A DNA stretch of 64,000 nt from Pedobacter rhodius (GCF_027213645.1 NZ_JAPWGL010000003.1:186001-250000); one strand, 5' to 3'. Counted from the stretch's first letter, positions 51,343-61,454 are shown. Translations and numbers: made by a program. Notes: a model not told the origin generated them from the sequence alone.

Positions 51343-53784
51343 CTAATTCTTCATTCTACCTTGCTCCGACTCGGTTCCTGTTGAGCGTCTGCGGGCGGGT
51401 TTAATCTCGTTTTTACCGAAACGATAGGTAAAACTAATTCTTCCAATCTGGCTTTCATTTTTTTGGTGAACATCATATTTCAAACCCGGATAGCCACTCG
51501 ATAAATCATTTTTATAAGTATTAAATACATCAGATAAAGCCAGCTTTAAGCTCGCTTTTTTATCCATTAACGATTTACTTAAACCTGCATCAATAGAATA
51601 ACGGGATTTTATACTTAAAGTGCCGTAATCAAGCGGCGATTCATAACTACCATTTAATTCGGCGGTAAAGCCATTCACAATTGTGAAACTTTGCTGCGAT
51701 TTAAACTGAAAGGAAGTTTTACCGGTTTTTAAAGCAGCTCCGGCTAAATCAGGTGCCTCAAAACTCAGGTAAAAAACATTTAAGTTATTATTCATCGACC
51801 ACCATTTGGCAACCTTAACAGGTACATTCAGGTTGGCATTGTAACTGGTATTTTTGGCTAAGTTTTCATTAGTTTGATACAATGCTTTTTGAGCTGCATC
51901 AGGCAGTAATACTTCGGTAATCACATCTGTTGTTCTGCTGTAGCCAACAGATAACATGTATTTTTGCATGAAAGTATAACTCAGCTCAACATTGTTTGTG
52001 TACTGGGGTTTAAGGAATGGATTTCCCTTGCTATAGGTATATTGATCCAGATAGTAAATAAATGGATTTAAGGCATCATAACTCGGGCGATCAATTCTAC
52101 GGCTGTAAGAGAATCCCATTTGGTTGTTTTTATTAAGTGTTTGCTGTACAAATAATGTTGGAAAGAAATCCCAGTAACTACGTTCTACTATCGTATTTGT
52201 GGTAATTAAATTCCCTTTAGAATTGGTTTGTTCCATTCTCAAACCCAGCTGTACACTTGTATTTTTAAACTGTTTATTGATGTTTGTATAAGCGGCATTT
52301 ACATTTTCATTATAAATGAACTGGTTACTGCGGCGAACATCATTTTGCCAGATGTTATTTATTAATTCTTGTGCCTGTAAATCGTTGTCGGTTTTAACCC
52401 AGCTGCTTTTTACGCCGGCTTCGAGCTTTACCGACTTACTTAAAGAAACATTGTAATCCGCTTTAAATGCTTTAATATCAATTATCGAAGGTGTGTTGTT
52501 TCTGGTATAAATAACCGGGCGAATTCTGTTTCCATTTGCAAACAGGTAATCATTTTCATAATCTGAGCCGTCGTTACCGTTGTATTTAGAATAATCTACA
52601 TCAACAGAAAGTTCAGAACCCGCAGTATCTAAAACTGATTTATAATTAAGGTTATAAGCAATGTTATTGTATTTATTAGTCTGCAAGCTATTAGATACCA
52701 ACGTTGAATCGACTTTTTGAAATGATGGGCCAATCAAAGTGTTGTTCATAGATGCTTCGGTTCCATGGTTAAAATACCCGTTTACCAATAAGCCAATGGT
52801 ATTTTTCTTATCAATAAAATAATCTAAACCTGCTTTAAAATTATTGTTTTGTTGTTTCCGCCGACTTACACCACTTTGCATAAAATAAGTATCCGGCGTA
52901 CCGTTCGAAATACGATCAATCGTTATTAAATTTTCCCGCTCACTATTCCCATAATTATAATTACCGAAAAGATTTAGTTTCTGCGTCCTGTGATTCAGAT
53001 TTAATCCCGCATTTCCTCTGAAATTTTTTCCATATCCTGCCATTGCATTTACACTGCCATTTGTACCCCCATTTTTACTTTTTTTAGTTTTAATGTTAAT
53101 AATTCCGGAATTGCCTGAAGCATCGTATTTAGACGAGGGATTGGTAATCAGTTCTATGGTCTCTATTTCTGAACTTTGCATATTTCTAAGCAAATTAGCC
53201 ACATCTGCGTTGCTCATGTAAGTTTGTTTACCATCAAGCTGAATTAGTACCCCTTGTTTTCCCTGCATGGAAATATTATCATTCTGGTCGACAGAAACGC
53301 CCGGTGCTTTTTGTAAAACTTCCAGTGCGTTGGAACCTGTCATTACTGCACTGCCCGAAACGTTCATTACGACTTTATCCATTTTTCGCTCGATTAATGG
53401 CTTGGTTACAGCAACGGTAACTTCTTTTAAATTTTGTGAAGTTGATACGAGTTGCGCTGAGCCAAAGTCTATTTTTTGGTTTTCATCTGTAAGTGCTACC
53501 GTTTTACTTTTAATCGTTTTATAACCCATGTTACTGGCTTTGTAAAAGTAATCGCCTTTGGCAGAAATGCTAAATCCGAACAAGCCATTTTGATCGGTTA
53601 ACGCTGTTTTTACAACACTCGAATCGGCGGCTTTTAAAAGCACAACCGTTACATAATCTGCAGGTTTTTTATTTTCATCGAGGATGATACCCGTTACATT
53701 TGCTTTTGTTGTTGTTTGTGCAAAAATGCTCCCTGAAGAAAAAACGGCTATAACAATTAGTGCTATTTTGTAAAAATTTTTCAT
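51343..53784 (-). CDS. TonB-dependent receptor-like outer-membrane barrel protein
   Basis: An 813-residue protein with signal peptide (IALIVIAVFSSGSIFAQ), an N-terminal carboxypeptidase-regulatory-like domain (ANVTGIILDENKKPADYV), a plug-like region (SNALEVLQKAPGVSVDQND, VLIQLDGKQTYMSNADVANL) and a large C-terminal barrel of the OMP_b-brl_3 type (IDRPSYDALNPFIYYLDQYT). The C-terminus ends in a basic tail, RRRSTGTESEQGRMKN. The family's substrates are mostly unknown. No SusD partner is adjacent. Confidence 0.88.
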   Translation of the reverse strand: MKNFYKIALIVIAVFSSGSIFAQTTTKANVTGIILDENKKPADYVTVVLLKAADSSVVKTALTDQNGLFGFSISAKGDYFYKASNMGYKTIKSKTVALTDENQKIDFGSAQLVSTSQNLKEVTVAVTKPLIERKMDKVVMNVSGSAVMTGSNALEVLQKAPGVSVDQNDNISMQGKQGVLIQLDGKQTYMSNADVANLLRNMQSSEIETIELITNPSSKYDASGNSGIINIKTKKSKNGGTNGSVNAMAGYGKNFRGNAGLNLNHRTQKLNLFGNYNYGNSERENLITIDRISNGTPDTYFMQSGVSRRKQQNNNFKAGLDYFIDKKNTIGLLVNGYFNHGTEASMNNTLIGPSFQKVDSTLVSNSLQTNKYNNIAYNLNYKSVLDTAGSELSVDVDYSKYNGNDGSDYENDYLFANGNRIRPVIYTRNNTPSIIDIKAFKADYNVSLSKSVKLEAGVKSSWVKTDNDLQAQELINNIWQNDVRRSNQFIYNENVNAAYTNINKQFKNTSVQLGLRMEQTNSKGNLITTNTIVERSYWDFFPTLFVQQTLNKNNQMGFSYSRRIDRPSYDALNPFIYYLDQYTYSKGNPFLKPQYTNNVELSYTFMQKYMLSVGYSRTTDVITEVLLPDAAQKALYQTNENLAKNTSYNANLNVPVKVAKWWSMNNNLNVFYLSFEAPDLAGAALKTGKTSFQFKSQQSFTIVNGFTAELNGSYESPLDYGTLSIKSRYSIDAGLSKSLMDKKASLKLALSDVFNTYKNDLSSGYPGLKYDVHQKNESQIGRISFTYRFGKNEIKPARRRSTGTESEQGRMKN

Positions 53785-53981
53785 TGGTTTAGGTCTTATT
53801 TTTCTAAAAATTCAGGCAAAATGATTTCCATAACGCATATAATGCATTTCAATCAAATGGCGATCTGTTTAAAGCTTAGCTTTCAGAAACGAACTGTTCC
53901 CGATGTTTAGTTATTAATAAGACGACCGTTTTTTAAAAAGGTTACAGGATTTTTTGGAAATCTGGATAAGACATAAAAAAA

Positions 53982-54021
53982 CCACAGACCTTCAGCTATT
54001 TAAATAACTGAAAATCTGTGG
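53982..54021 (-). terminator. Terminator of the M49-like peptidase gene
   Basis: CCACAGA/TCTGTGG outer stem with TTCAG/CTGAA inside. On the minus strand it lies 23 bases after the peptidase stop and is followed by a run of T. Confidence 0.75.
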
Positions 54022-54044
54022 CTGCTATGATTACTGCTGAGATT

Positions 54045-55727
54045 TTATTTCATTCCAAGTACATCAACACCTTGTTCAAAAACAACGTCAACGGGTATGT
54101 TTTTTCTGGTTAACCTATCTAAATCAGATTGCAGTTCAGTTGGAATTATCGCCATAGTTTTCTGTGCTTTTTCTACAGCTGCCTTATCTCCGTTACCTTG
54201 TAAAGTAATAATGAATGCGCTTAAATCATTCATCGCAGAAGCAAACTTGTCGAAATTAACCTTGTACGTTCCTTTTGATGTACGTTCGAAGGCACCTTTT
54301 TCCTTAAAGTAATTGAAGCATTGCATATTGGCTTTTCCATGTGCTTCTGACACGCCAAAACGAACAGAACGTAAAATACCGGCCATAAACGTGGTGTAAT
54401 ACTCTTTAATATCACCTTGTAGTTCGCGTTTTTTAAGCAGGCCTGTAACCATATATAAGCCTAATATATCTGCTTTGCCTTCTTCCAGCCAGCTATATTG
54501 CTCTTTTAATGCGGCGCGAACAAAACCTTTTCCGGTAATTGTCTTTTTAATACCCAAACCATGTGCAACTTCATGGAACATTACATTTGCGAAAAATGCA
54601 TCGAACTTGATGTATTTCTGCTGTTCGGCATCAATAAGTTCTTTTGATATCGGAACTAAAATTTTCTCGAATTTAGCCTGCATTGCATTCTTTAACTGAG
54701 AACGACGGGTACCTTTTTCCTGCTGAATTTTTTCATCATTAGGCAAATTCACAGCAATCGTTTTCGAACCAGCATTACAATCGCCGGCGTAATAAACCAC
54801 GTCGTAAGCGTTTAGTTCAGAATCTGTTCCTGGTGTTTCAGTTTTATACTTAGCCGCAACAGGTAAGTTTTTTTGCAACTCTGGGAGCAGTTTTACATAT
54901 TTCTCCAAACGCTTACTCCACTCTTTATCTTTTATTAAAACGTAAGCTTCGTAACTGGTACGGGCGTTAAAAAGCTTATCTTCATAATTTTCAATCGGGC
55001 CGATAATTAAATCCAAACCATTGGTTTTCATGTCGAGCCAGGCATAATCACTGGCGGTAAAATTATCAGTAACCAAGGCATCAGCCCTTAAATTCAGGTA
55101 TTTTTTTAAACCGGCATCTTCCGTAATTAAGGCCGCTTGTTTTAACAATGACGATGCTTTCTGTAATTCGGAAGCAAATAAAATATGATAAGGAACCGTA
55201 CTTAATTTTCCTGTACTATCTTTTTTAATTACTGAATAAGCTCCGAATTTATCCGTTAATGCCGATTTTTCTACCTCTCCTTTTGATATCCCGTAAGGAT
55301 AAAATGAAGCACCTTCTGGTTTGGCTCCAATGCCGGCAACAAAAGGTTTATCATTGTTTAACCTATCCCACGGACCATAATTGATATTTACGAAATCACG
55401 GGTTTTTTCATCTTTAATAGAAGCCAATAAACTGTCTTTCTGGGGGTAGGCCTGCTTCCAATAAAGCGCATCCATAGTTTCGGCCGCCTGAATAAGTAGT
55501 GGCAAAACCTTTCTGTCATTTATACTTAATTGGTTCAGGTTGGTCGTTAATTTAACCCTTTCGTAAATCGGTAAACGCTGAGCAACATAATTTATCAAAC
55601 TATCTTTCTGACTAACGGCGGTTGTTTTCCCATCGGTTGCTTTAGGTGTATTTGTGCAAGCTGAAAATAGACCTGCTGATAATGCCAGCGCGAAGAAAAG
55701 CCTATTTGCTTTATAAAGTTTTTTCAT
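54045..55727 (-). CDS. M49-like (dipeptidyl-peptidase III family) zinc peptidase lipoprotein
   Basis: A 560-residue protein with a lipoprotein signal (FALALSAGLFSAC, Cys near residue 24). The zinc motif is MFHEVAHGLGIKK near residue 386, and the third ligand lies in EEGKADILGLYMV about 30 residues on, the order seen in NUDIX/DPP III-like M49 proteins, where the motif reads HExxHGLG. It is presumably anchored in the envelope and cleaves dipeptides from oligopeptides. A catalytic role is inferred from the motif only. Monocistronic, with its own terminator. Confidence 0.78.
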   Translation of the reverse strand: MKKLYKANRLFFALALSAGLFSACTNTPKATDGKTTAVSQKDSLINYVAQRLPIYERVKLTTNLNQLSINDRKVLPLLIQAAETMDALYWKQAYPQKDSLLASIKDEKTRDFVNINYGPWDRLNNDKPFVAGIGAKPEGASFYPYGISKGEVEKSALTDKFGAYSVIKKDSTGKLSTVPYHILFASELQKASSLLKQAALITEDAGLKKYLNLRADALVTDNFTASDYAWLDMKTNGLDLIIGPIENYEDKLFNARTSYEAYVLIKDKEWSKRLEKYVKLLPELQKNLPVAAKYKTETPGTDSELNAYDVVYYAGDCNAGSKTIAVNLPNDEKIQQEKGTRRSQLKNAMQAKFEKILVPISKELIDAEQQKYIKFDAFFANVMFHEVAHGLGIKKTITGKGFVRAALKEQYSWLEEGKADILGLYMVTGLLKKRELQGDIKEYYTTFMAGILRSVRFGVSEAHGKANMQCFNYFKEKGAFERTSKGTYKVNFDKFASAMNDLSAFIITLQGNGDKAAVEKAQKTMAIIPTELQSDLDRLTRKNIPVDVVFEQGVDVLGMK

Positions 55728-55805
55728 TGTAAATGTATATCGCTACTAAATTAGTAAAAATTGAAAGCTTTGTATAAAGTTTGATGCAAAGGATGAACTT
55801 TAGCA

Positions 55806-55813
55806 TAACTTTG
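55806..55813 (+). promoter_or_regulatory. -7 box TAACTTTG with TTTG -33 element
   Basis: TAACTTTG lies 27 bp before the ATG at 55841, and TTTG is found 22 bp upstream (55780-55783). This is the best two-part promoter match in the window, and it excludes the longer in-frame start at 55781. Confidence 0.65.
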
Positions 55814-55840
55814 TACCTTCATTGCATTAATAAATACATT

Positions 55841-56677
55841 ATGTCATTAATCAATCTTGTAAGAAACCGTCAGTCACTTCTAATTGTTTTCGTTCTCCTT
55901 GTGTCTTCCTGCAGCTCAAACAGATATGCCGCTACCGAAAAAGTGTATAAGGAAAAAGCCAAGGGGTTTTCGAAGATTATTCTTGCAACGCCACCTGAAG
56001 GACAGCTTTACGATTCAATAAATGCTGCAAATCAACAATGGATCGGCTCCGTAAATTTTGGCATCCGGAAACCGAATTTTGTAATTATTCACCACACTGC
56101 TCAGGATAGTTTAAACCAAACGATTAAAACCTTTCATTCAACAAAAGCCGGAACCAGCGCACATTATGTAATTAGCCGCGATGGAAAAGTAGTACACATG
56201 GTAAATGATTACCTCCGGGCAAACCATGCCGGCGTAAGTAAATGGGGCAAAGATACCGATCTGAATTCTTCATCAATTGGTATTGAACTGGATAATAATG
56301 GTATTGGCGATGTGTGGCAGGATGCGCAGATAAACAGCTTGATTAAATTATTAGCAACGCTGAAAAAAACCTATAACATTCCAACGGCGAACTTTATTGG
56401 CCATGCAGATATTGCACCTGGGCGTAAAAACGACCCGAAAAATTTCCCCTGGAAAAAACTGGCTGATAAAGGCTTTGGTTTCTGGTATGATGAAGTTTTG
56501 AAGAACCCTCCTGCAGATTTCGATACGGAAAAGGCGCTAAAATATATCGGTTACAATACCGCAAACCTCCCTGCCGCAATTGAAGCTTTTAAAATCCATT
56601 TTATACAATCAGATATTACCAAAACGCTGACACCTGTTGATATTTTGGTACTTTATAATGTTTATTTGAAGTATTAA
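55841..56677 (+). CDS. N-acetylmuramoyl-L-alanine amidase lipoprotein (Amidase_2)
   Basis: A 278-residue protein with a lipoprotein signal (LLIVFVLLVSSC, Cys near residue 24). The Amidase_2 zinc site is visible as His in FVIIHHTAQD, His in FIGHADIAPGRKNDP and the Asp within that segment; ISRDGKVVHMV and SSIGIELDNNG are also typical. It cleaves the muramic acid-peptide bond during peptidoglycan turnover, at the outer membrane. The promoter at 55806 supports the ATG at 55841. Confidence 0.93.
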   Translation: MSLINLVRNRQSLLIVFVLLVSSCSSNRYAATEKVYKEKAKGFSKIILATPPEGQLYDSINAANQQWIGSVNFGIRKPNFVIIHHTAQDSLNQTIKTFHSTKAGTSAHYVISRDGKVVHMVNDYLRANHAGVSKWGKDTDLNSSSIGIELDNNGIGDVWQDAQINSLIKLLATLKKTYNIPTANFIGHADIAPGRKNDPKNFPWKKLADKGFGFWYDEVLKNPPADFDTEKALKYIGYNTANLPAAIEAFKIHFIQSDITKTLTPVDILVLYNVYLKY

Positions 56678-56763
56678 AGGGTTCAGGTGAAACCTGATGT
56701 ATAAAATAATTCCGTGAGTGCTGTGTTTCCGTGGAAATTCTTTAGCTAGTCAGGCCAAAAAAA

Positions 56764-56791
56764 ACACGGATGAATATGTGTTCATCCGTGT
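56764..56791 (-). terminator. glnS terminator
   Basis: ACACGGATGAA and TTCATCCGTGT pair over 11 bp with a six-base loop. On the minus strand it is followed by a run of nine T/G-rich bases (GTTTTTTTTGG). It lies about 50 bp after the glnS stop. Confidence 0.8.
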
Positions 56792-56841
56792 CTTATTAAA
56801 GCTCGTCAAAACCTCCCTTCCGGAGCGGGTTTGGGAGGGGC

Positions 56842-58497
56842 TTAGTTCGGTTTCTTAAACGTATCTTTCAAAGTAACCGTTCTGTTGAATACCAACTTAT
56901 CCGCAGTAGAATCTTTATCTAAACAAAAATAACCTTTACGGATAAACTGATAACGACCTTCTAAATCAGCATCGGCTAAAGCAGGTTCTATATAAGCATT
57001 CGGTAAAACCTTTAAGCTTTCAGGGTTCAAATAATCTTTGAAATCGCCTTCTTCTGCATCTGGTGTTTCTGATGTAAACAACCGATCGTATAAACGAATT
57101 TCGGCAGTTTTTGCGTGTTGTGCGCTTACCCAATGAATGGTTCCTTTTACATTTATGCCGCTGGTATCGTTTCCGCTTTTCGATTCCGGAATATAAGTAC
57201 AATGAATTTCTGTTACGTTTCCATTTTCATCTTTTACAAAATCTTCACACTTAACAATGTAAGCGAATTTTAAGCGCACCATTGCGCCTGGTGCCAGACG
57301 GAACCACTTCTTCGCCGGTACTTCCATGAAATCGTCACGTTCAATCCAAAGCTCATTGCTGAAAGGAATCACACGTGTACCGCCACCATCTTCTGCTTCA
57401 GGATTGTTTTCGCCAATTAAATCTTCCGTTCCCTTTTCGTAATTCGTGATGATTAATTTAATCGGATCCAAGACGGCCATTACACGGCTGGCAGTTTTAT
57501 TTAAATCTTCGCGTATACAAAATTCCAATAAACTTAATTCGATTAGGTTTTCGCGTTTGGCAATACCAATACGCTCGCAAAACTCACGAATACTTTTTGG
57601 TGTGAACCCCCTTCTGCGTAAACCAGAAATTGTAGGCATGCGTGGGTCGTCCCAGCCGCTTACTAAATTCTCGTTAACCAATTGCAACAATTTGCGTTTA
57701 CTCATTACAGTAGAAGTAAGGTTTAAACGGGCAAATTCATATTGTTTTGAGGGAAAAATCTCTAATTTTTCGATAAACCAATCGTACAATTCCCGGTGCG
57801 AAACATACTCCAATGTACAAATGGAATGCGTGATGTTTTCTATGCTGTCGCTTTGTCCGTGGGCGAAATCGTACATCGGGTAAATGCACCATTTGTTGCC
57901 TGTACGATGATGCTCGGCATGTTTAATACGATAAATTATCGGATCGCGCATCAGCATATTCGGACTAGCCATGTCGATTTTTGCACGCAAAATATAAGCG
58001 CCATCAGGGAAATCGCCATTTTTCATCTTAGTGAAAATGTCTAAATTTTCTTCAACACTGCGATTGCGATAAGGACTATCCTGACCAGGTTCTGTTGGCG
58101 TTCCTTTTAATGCTGCAATTTCATCTGCAGAAATTTCATCAACATAGGCCAGGCCTTTTTCGATTAGTTTAACGGCAAAAGAATATAACTCATCAAAATA
58201 ATCTGAGGCATACAATTCGTTTTTCCAGTTAAAACCTAACCATTTAATGTCTTCCTGCTGGCTGTTTACATATTCTGTTTTTTCCGTAACCGGATTGGTA
58301 TCATCAAAACGCAGGTTGGTATAACCGCCGTATTTTTGTGTTAGTCCGAAGTTTAAGCATATCGCTTTCGCGTGGCCAATGTGTAAATAACCATTAGGTT
58401 CAGGCGGGAAACGCGTAACCAAAGTTTCATACTTGCCACTATTTAAGTCGTTCTCAACAATCTCTTCAATAAAGTTCAATGACTTTTCTTCACTCAT
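56842..58497 (-). CDS. glnS: Glutaminyl-tRNA synthetase
   Basis: A 551-residue class I aminoacyl-tRNA synthetase. The HIGH motif is PPEPNGYLHIGHAKAI (residues 30-45), and the KMSKS-type loop is VMSKRKL (about 264). The anticodon-binding beta barrels of GlnRS are present at the C-terminus. It ligates glutamine to tRNA-Gln, so direct glutaminylation, rather than the GatCAB route alone, is available in this organism. Monocistronic; a -7 box precedes it. Confidence 0.97.
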   Translation of the reverse strand: MSEEKSLNFIEEIVENDLNSGKYETLVTRFPPEPNGYLHIGHAKAICLNFGLTQKYGGYTNLRFDDTNPVTEKTEYVNSQQEDIKWLGFNWKNELYASDYFDELYSFAVKLIEKGLAYVDEISADEIAALKGTPTEPGQDSPYRNRSVEENLDIFTKMKNGDFPDGAYILRAKIDMASPNMLMRDPIIYRIKHAEHHRTGNKWCIYPMYDFAHGQSDSIENITHSICTLEYVSHRELYDWFIEKLEIFPSKQYEFARLNLTSTVMSKRKLLQLVNENLVSGWDDPRMPTISGLRRRGFTPKSIREFCERIGIAKRENLIELSLLEFCIREDLNKTASRVMAVLDPIKLIITNYEKGTEDLIGENNPEAEDGGGTRVIPFSNELWIERDDFMEVPAKKWFRLAPGAMVRLKFAYIVKCEDFVKDENGNVTEIHCTYIPESKSGNDTSGINVKGTIHWVSAQHAKTAEIRLYDRLFTSETPDAEEGDFKDYLNPESLKVLPNAYIEPALADADLEGRYQFIRKGYFCLDKDSTADKLVFNRTVTLKDTFKKPN

Positions 58498-58519
58498 AAA
58501 AACCTGTAAATTAGGAATG

Positions 58520-58527
58520 CAAATGTA
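58520..58527 (-). promoter_or_regulatory. -7 box TACATTTG of glnS
   Basis: A minus-strand TAnnTTTG match ending 23 bp upstream of the ATG at 58497. Confidence 0.5.
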
Positions 58528-58681
58528 AAAAGATTGAGCGTAATTAGGTAATGATTATTGGTTAATTGGCCTTTAGCTGTTCGTTATCCGTTTCCCGTTA
58601 TTCAACAAGCAAAAAACGAATGACAAAAAGCGAGAAACGAGCAACAAAAATCAATACATTTACATCAACTTAATATTCGTT

Positions 58682-59101
58682 ATGAGCAAAGCATTAAACA
58701 GGCCGATACGTGTTTTGGTTGCAAAGGTCGGGCTTGATGGGCACGACAGAGGGGCGAAGGTAATTGCGACTTCCCTTCGCGATGCCGGCATGGAAGTAAT
58801 CTATACAGGCCTTCGTCAAACGCCCGAAATGGTGGTTAATACAGCCCTGCAAGAAGATGTCGATGCCATAGGCATTTCTATTTTATCAGGTGCACATATG
58901 ACCGTTTTTCCAAAAATCATTCATTTCATGAAAGAAAAACAACTGGATGATGTATTGTTAACCGGTGGCGGAATTATTCCGGAGGGCGATAGAAAAAAAC
59001 TTGCAGAAATGGGTGTAGGAGAATTATTCCCGCCTGGCACAACAATGGCAAGCATCGTAGAATACATTCAAAATTGGGTTACAGAAAACAGAAATTTTTA
59101 A
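58682..59101 (+). CDS. Stand-alone B12-binding domain protein (methylmalonyl-CoA mutase small-subunit type)
   Basis: A 139-residue protein that is just a cobalamin-binding Rossmann domain. The base-off ligand motif DxHxxG is present as [10 protein letters not shown] (residues about 17-26), with [12 protein letters not shown] and [11 protein letters not shown] further on. It matches the C-terminal domain of methylmalonyl-CoA mutase, and would need a separate catalytic chain encoded elsewhere. It is followed five bases later by an enoyl-CoA hydratase gene, with which it is surely co-transcribed. Confidence 0.92.
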   Translation: MSKALNRPIRVLVAKVGLDGHDRGAKVIATSLRDAGMEVIYTGLRQTPEMVVNTALQEDVDAIGISILSGAHMTVFPKIIHFMKEKQLDDVLLTGGGIIPEGDRKKLAEMGVGELFPPGTTMASIVEYIQNWVTENRNF

Positions 59102-59105
59102 AATT

Positions 59106-59885
59106 ATGGCTTACCAGAATTTAATATCAGAATTAAAAGAAAACATTTTATATGTTACCATAAACCGCGAAAAAGCTTTAAATGCTTTAAATGCCGCTAC
59201 ACTTTCAGAACTTGCAGATGTAATTGAGTACGCCGGGAAAACGGATGAAGTAAGGGGTGTAATTTTAACAGGTGCTGGAGAAAAGGCTTTTGTTGCTGGT
59301 GCAGATATAAAAGAATTTTCTGATTATAGCGGAAAACAAGGCGAAGAATTAGCGAGAAAAGGCCACGAAAATGTTTTCAATGCAATAGAAAATTCTCCAA
59401 AGCCATTCATAGCCGCAATAAATGGTTTTGCATTAGGTGGCGGATTAGAATTAGCGATGGCCTGCCACATGCGTATTGCCGCTGATACTGCAAAACTTGG
59501 CTTACCAGAAGTCACTTTAGGTTTAATTCCTGGTTATGGAGGTACACAAAGGTTAACACAGTTAGTTGGAAAGGGTAAAGCAATAGAACTGATAACTACG
59601 GCCAACATGGTAACAGCTACCGTAGCCGAAAATATTGGCCTTGTAAATTATGTTGTACCGCAGGCAAGCTTAATCAGTAAAGCGGAAGAACTGTTAAACA
59701 CAATTAAACTTCGCGCACCCCTGGCTGTTGCGGCTGCAATAAAATCAGTAATTGCCTCTTTAAATGAAGAAGATGGTTATGCAAAAGAAATTCAAGAATT
59801 TGGTAAGTGTTTCGAAACCGAAGATTTTAAAGAAGGTGTTACTGCATTCATTGAAAAGCGTAAAGCATCGTTTATTGGAAAATAA
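59106..59885 (+). CDS. Enoyl-CoA hydratase/isomerase family protein
   Basis: A 259-residue crotonase-superfamily enzyme. The CoA pocket and oxyanion hole appear as VAGADIKEFSDYSG and NGFALGGGLELAMACH; the catalytic Glu residues are in GGGLELAM and LGLPEVTLGL. It most likely hydrates short-chain enoyl-CoA (crotonyl- or 3-hydroxybutyryl-CoA type). The operon with the B12-binding domain suggests a role in branched-chain or propionate metabolism, but the substrate cannot be told from sequence. Confidence 0.92.
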   Translation: MAYQNLISELKENILYVTINREKALNALNAATLSELADVIEYAGKTDEVRGVILTGAGEKAFVAGADIKEFSDYSGKQGEELARKGHENVFNAIENSPKPFIAAINGFALGGGLELAMACHMRIAADTAKLGLPEVTLGLIPGYGGTQRLTQLVGKGKAIELITTANMVTATVAENIGLVNYVVPQASLISKAEELLNTIKLRAPLAVAAAIKSVIASLNEEDGYAKEIQEFGKCFETEDFKEGVTAFIEKRKASFIGK

Positions 59886-59975
59886 TTTTTGTCTAATTAA
59901 TTAGAGAATTTGTTGCTAAAGAAATTTCAGGTTGTAATTTTTTTTACTTACTTATGCAATCAATGAGTTCTCCTA

Positions 59976-61388
59976 ATGAAAAGAAAAATTCTTATAATTG
60001 ATGATGAAGTAAATATCAGGCTTTTATTAACTAAATTTTTAACCAGAAACGGTTTCGACGTTGTAAACGCCGCTACAGGAAATTCCGCAATAGAGATTCT
60101 GGCTAAAAAAGCCTTCGATTTGGTTCTGTGTGACTATCGACTTGACGATACTGACGGAAAAGAAATTCTGATTAAAATTAAAAAAGACTATCCAAAAACC
60201 TGTGTAATAATAATTACGGGTTATTCCGACATCAAATTAGCTGTAGAATTAATTAAGCTTGGTGCCTATGATTATATTACAAAACCGCTTTATCCGGATG
60301 AAATTTTAAATACGATTAATAAATCACTGGAAACACAGGGCACACTAAATGAACATCCTGAATTTTCGGAAAACAATAATAACAGGCTGTCTGAAGCCGG
60401 ATATATTAATCACTCCGATTATATTGAAGGTAAAAGTAATTTATCGACTATTTTATTAAAACAAATTCAGCTTATCGCCCCCACATCATATAGTGTTATT
60501 TTAACAGGGAGAAGCGGTACGGGTAAAGAATATGTTGCCAAAACCATTCATTTAAACAGCCTGAGAAGAAATAAACCTTTTGTTGCAATGGATTGTGGTT
60601 CTTTAACAAAAGAGCTTGCCTGCAGTGAGTTTTTCGGACATGAAAAAGGTGCTTTTACCGGTGCTTTATACACGAAAATTGGTCATTTTGAACAAGCGAA
60701 CGGCGGAACTTTGTTTCTGGATGAAATAGGAAATTTGACTTACGAAATACAGGCAACTCTTCTAAGAGCTGTTCAGGAGCGAAAAATAAAAAGAATTGGC
60801 AGCACAAAGGAAATTGATTTGGATGTCAGAATTATTGTAGCGACAAATGAAAATTTAGCTGATAATATCTTAAAAGGAACTTTCAGAGAAGACCTATACC
60901 ACCGGTTTAATGAGTTTTCAATTCATATTCCACCTTTAAAGAAAAGGGGAAATGATATTCTGGTTTTTGCAAATAAATTTCTCGCCATAACAAATGAAGA
61001 ATTAAATAAAAATATAACAGGGTTTTCTGCTGAGGTTAAAAATTGCTTTCTGAATTACAGCTGGCCGGGAAATGTGCGTGAATTAAAAAATGTTATCAGA
61101 AGAGTTGCCTTATTAAGTGAGGGCAATGAAATTCAGACAGATGTTTTACCATTAGAATTGGCGAATTACGCAAAGGATTATGTCCAGGAAAAAATGCCGG
61201 ATCAGCTTAAATTAAAATGCTTAGATACATCTAAAAATTTAAAAAATGCGGCTCAACATGCGCAATTTGAAACGATTCTGCGTGTTTTAGAAGAAGTAAA
61301 CTTTAATAAAACCAAAGCAGCTAAAATTCTGGGTATCGATAGAAAAACACTTTACAATAAGATTAAAGCTAAAACGCAGAAAATTTAG
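59976..61388 (+). CDS. NtrC-family sigma-54-dependent response regulator
   Basis: A 470-residue protein: receiver domain with phosphoacceptor Asp53 (LVLCDYRLDDTDG) and the acidic ILIIDDE start; AAA+ domain (about 155-385) with Walker A GRSGTGKEYVAK (from about 178) and the sigma-54 contact loop GAFTGA (about 225); C-terminal Fis-type helix-turn-helix (NKTKAAKILGIDRKTLYNKI). No histidine kinase is adjacent, so its cognate sensor is unknown. The next genes downstream (permease, YtxH, holin-like) may be among its targets. Confidence 0.95.
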   Translation: MKRKILIIDDEVNIRLLLTKFLTRNGFDVVNAATGNSAIEILAKKAFDLVLCDYRLDDTDGKEILIKIKKDYPKTCVIIITGYSDIKLAVELIKLGAYDYITKPLYPDEILNTINKSLETQGTLNEHPEFSENNNNRLSEAGYINHSDYIEGKSNLSTILLKQIQLIAPTSYSVILTGRSGTGKEYVAKTIHLNSLRRNKPFVAMDCGSLTKELACSEFFGHEKGAFTGALYTKIGHFEQANGGTLFLDEIGNLTYEIQATLLRAVQERKIKRIGSTKEIDLDVRIIVATNENLADNILKGTFREDLYHRFNEFSIHIPPLKKRGNDILVFANKFLAITNEELNKNITGFSAEVKNCFLNYSWPGNVRELKNVIRRVALLSEGNEIQTDVLPLELANYAKDYVQEKMPDQLKLKCLDTSKNLKNAAQHAQFETILRVLEEVNFNKTKAAKILGIDRKTLYNKIKAKTQKI

Positions 61389-61454
61389 AATAAAATATTA
61401 AAAGCCAAACAAAATATACAATTTTGCTATTAATAAATACCAGGTAAATTATAT

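Noticed and set aside
41131..53784. Two TonB-type proteins of identical length (813 aa) as recent duplicates
   Set aside because: Their sequences and plug motifs differ throughout; equal length is a coincidence.
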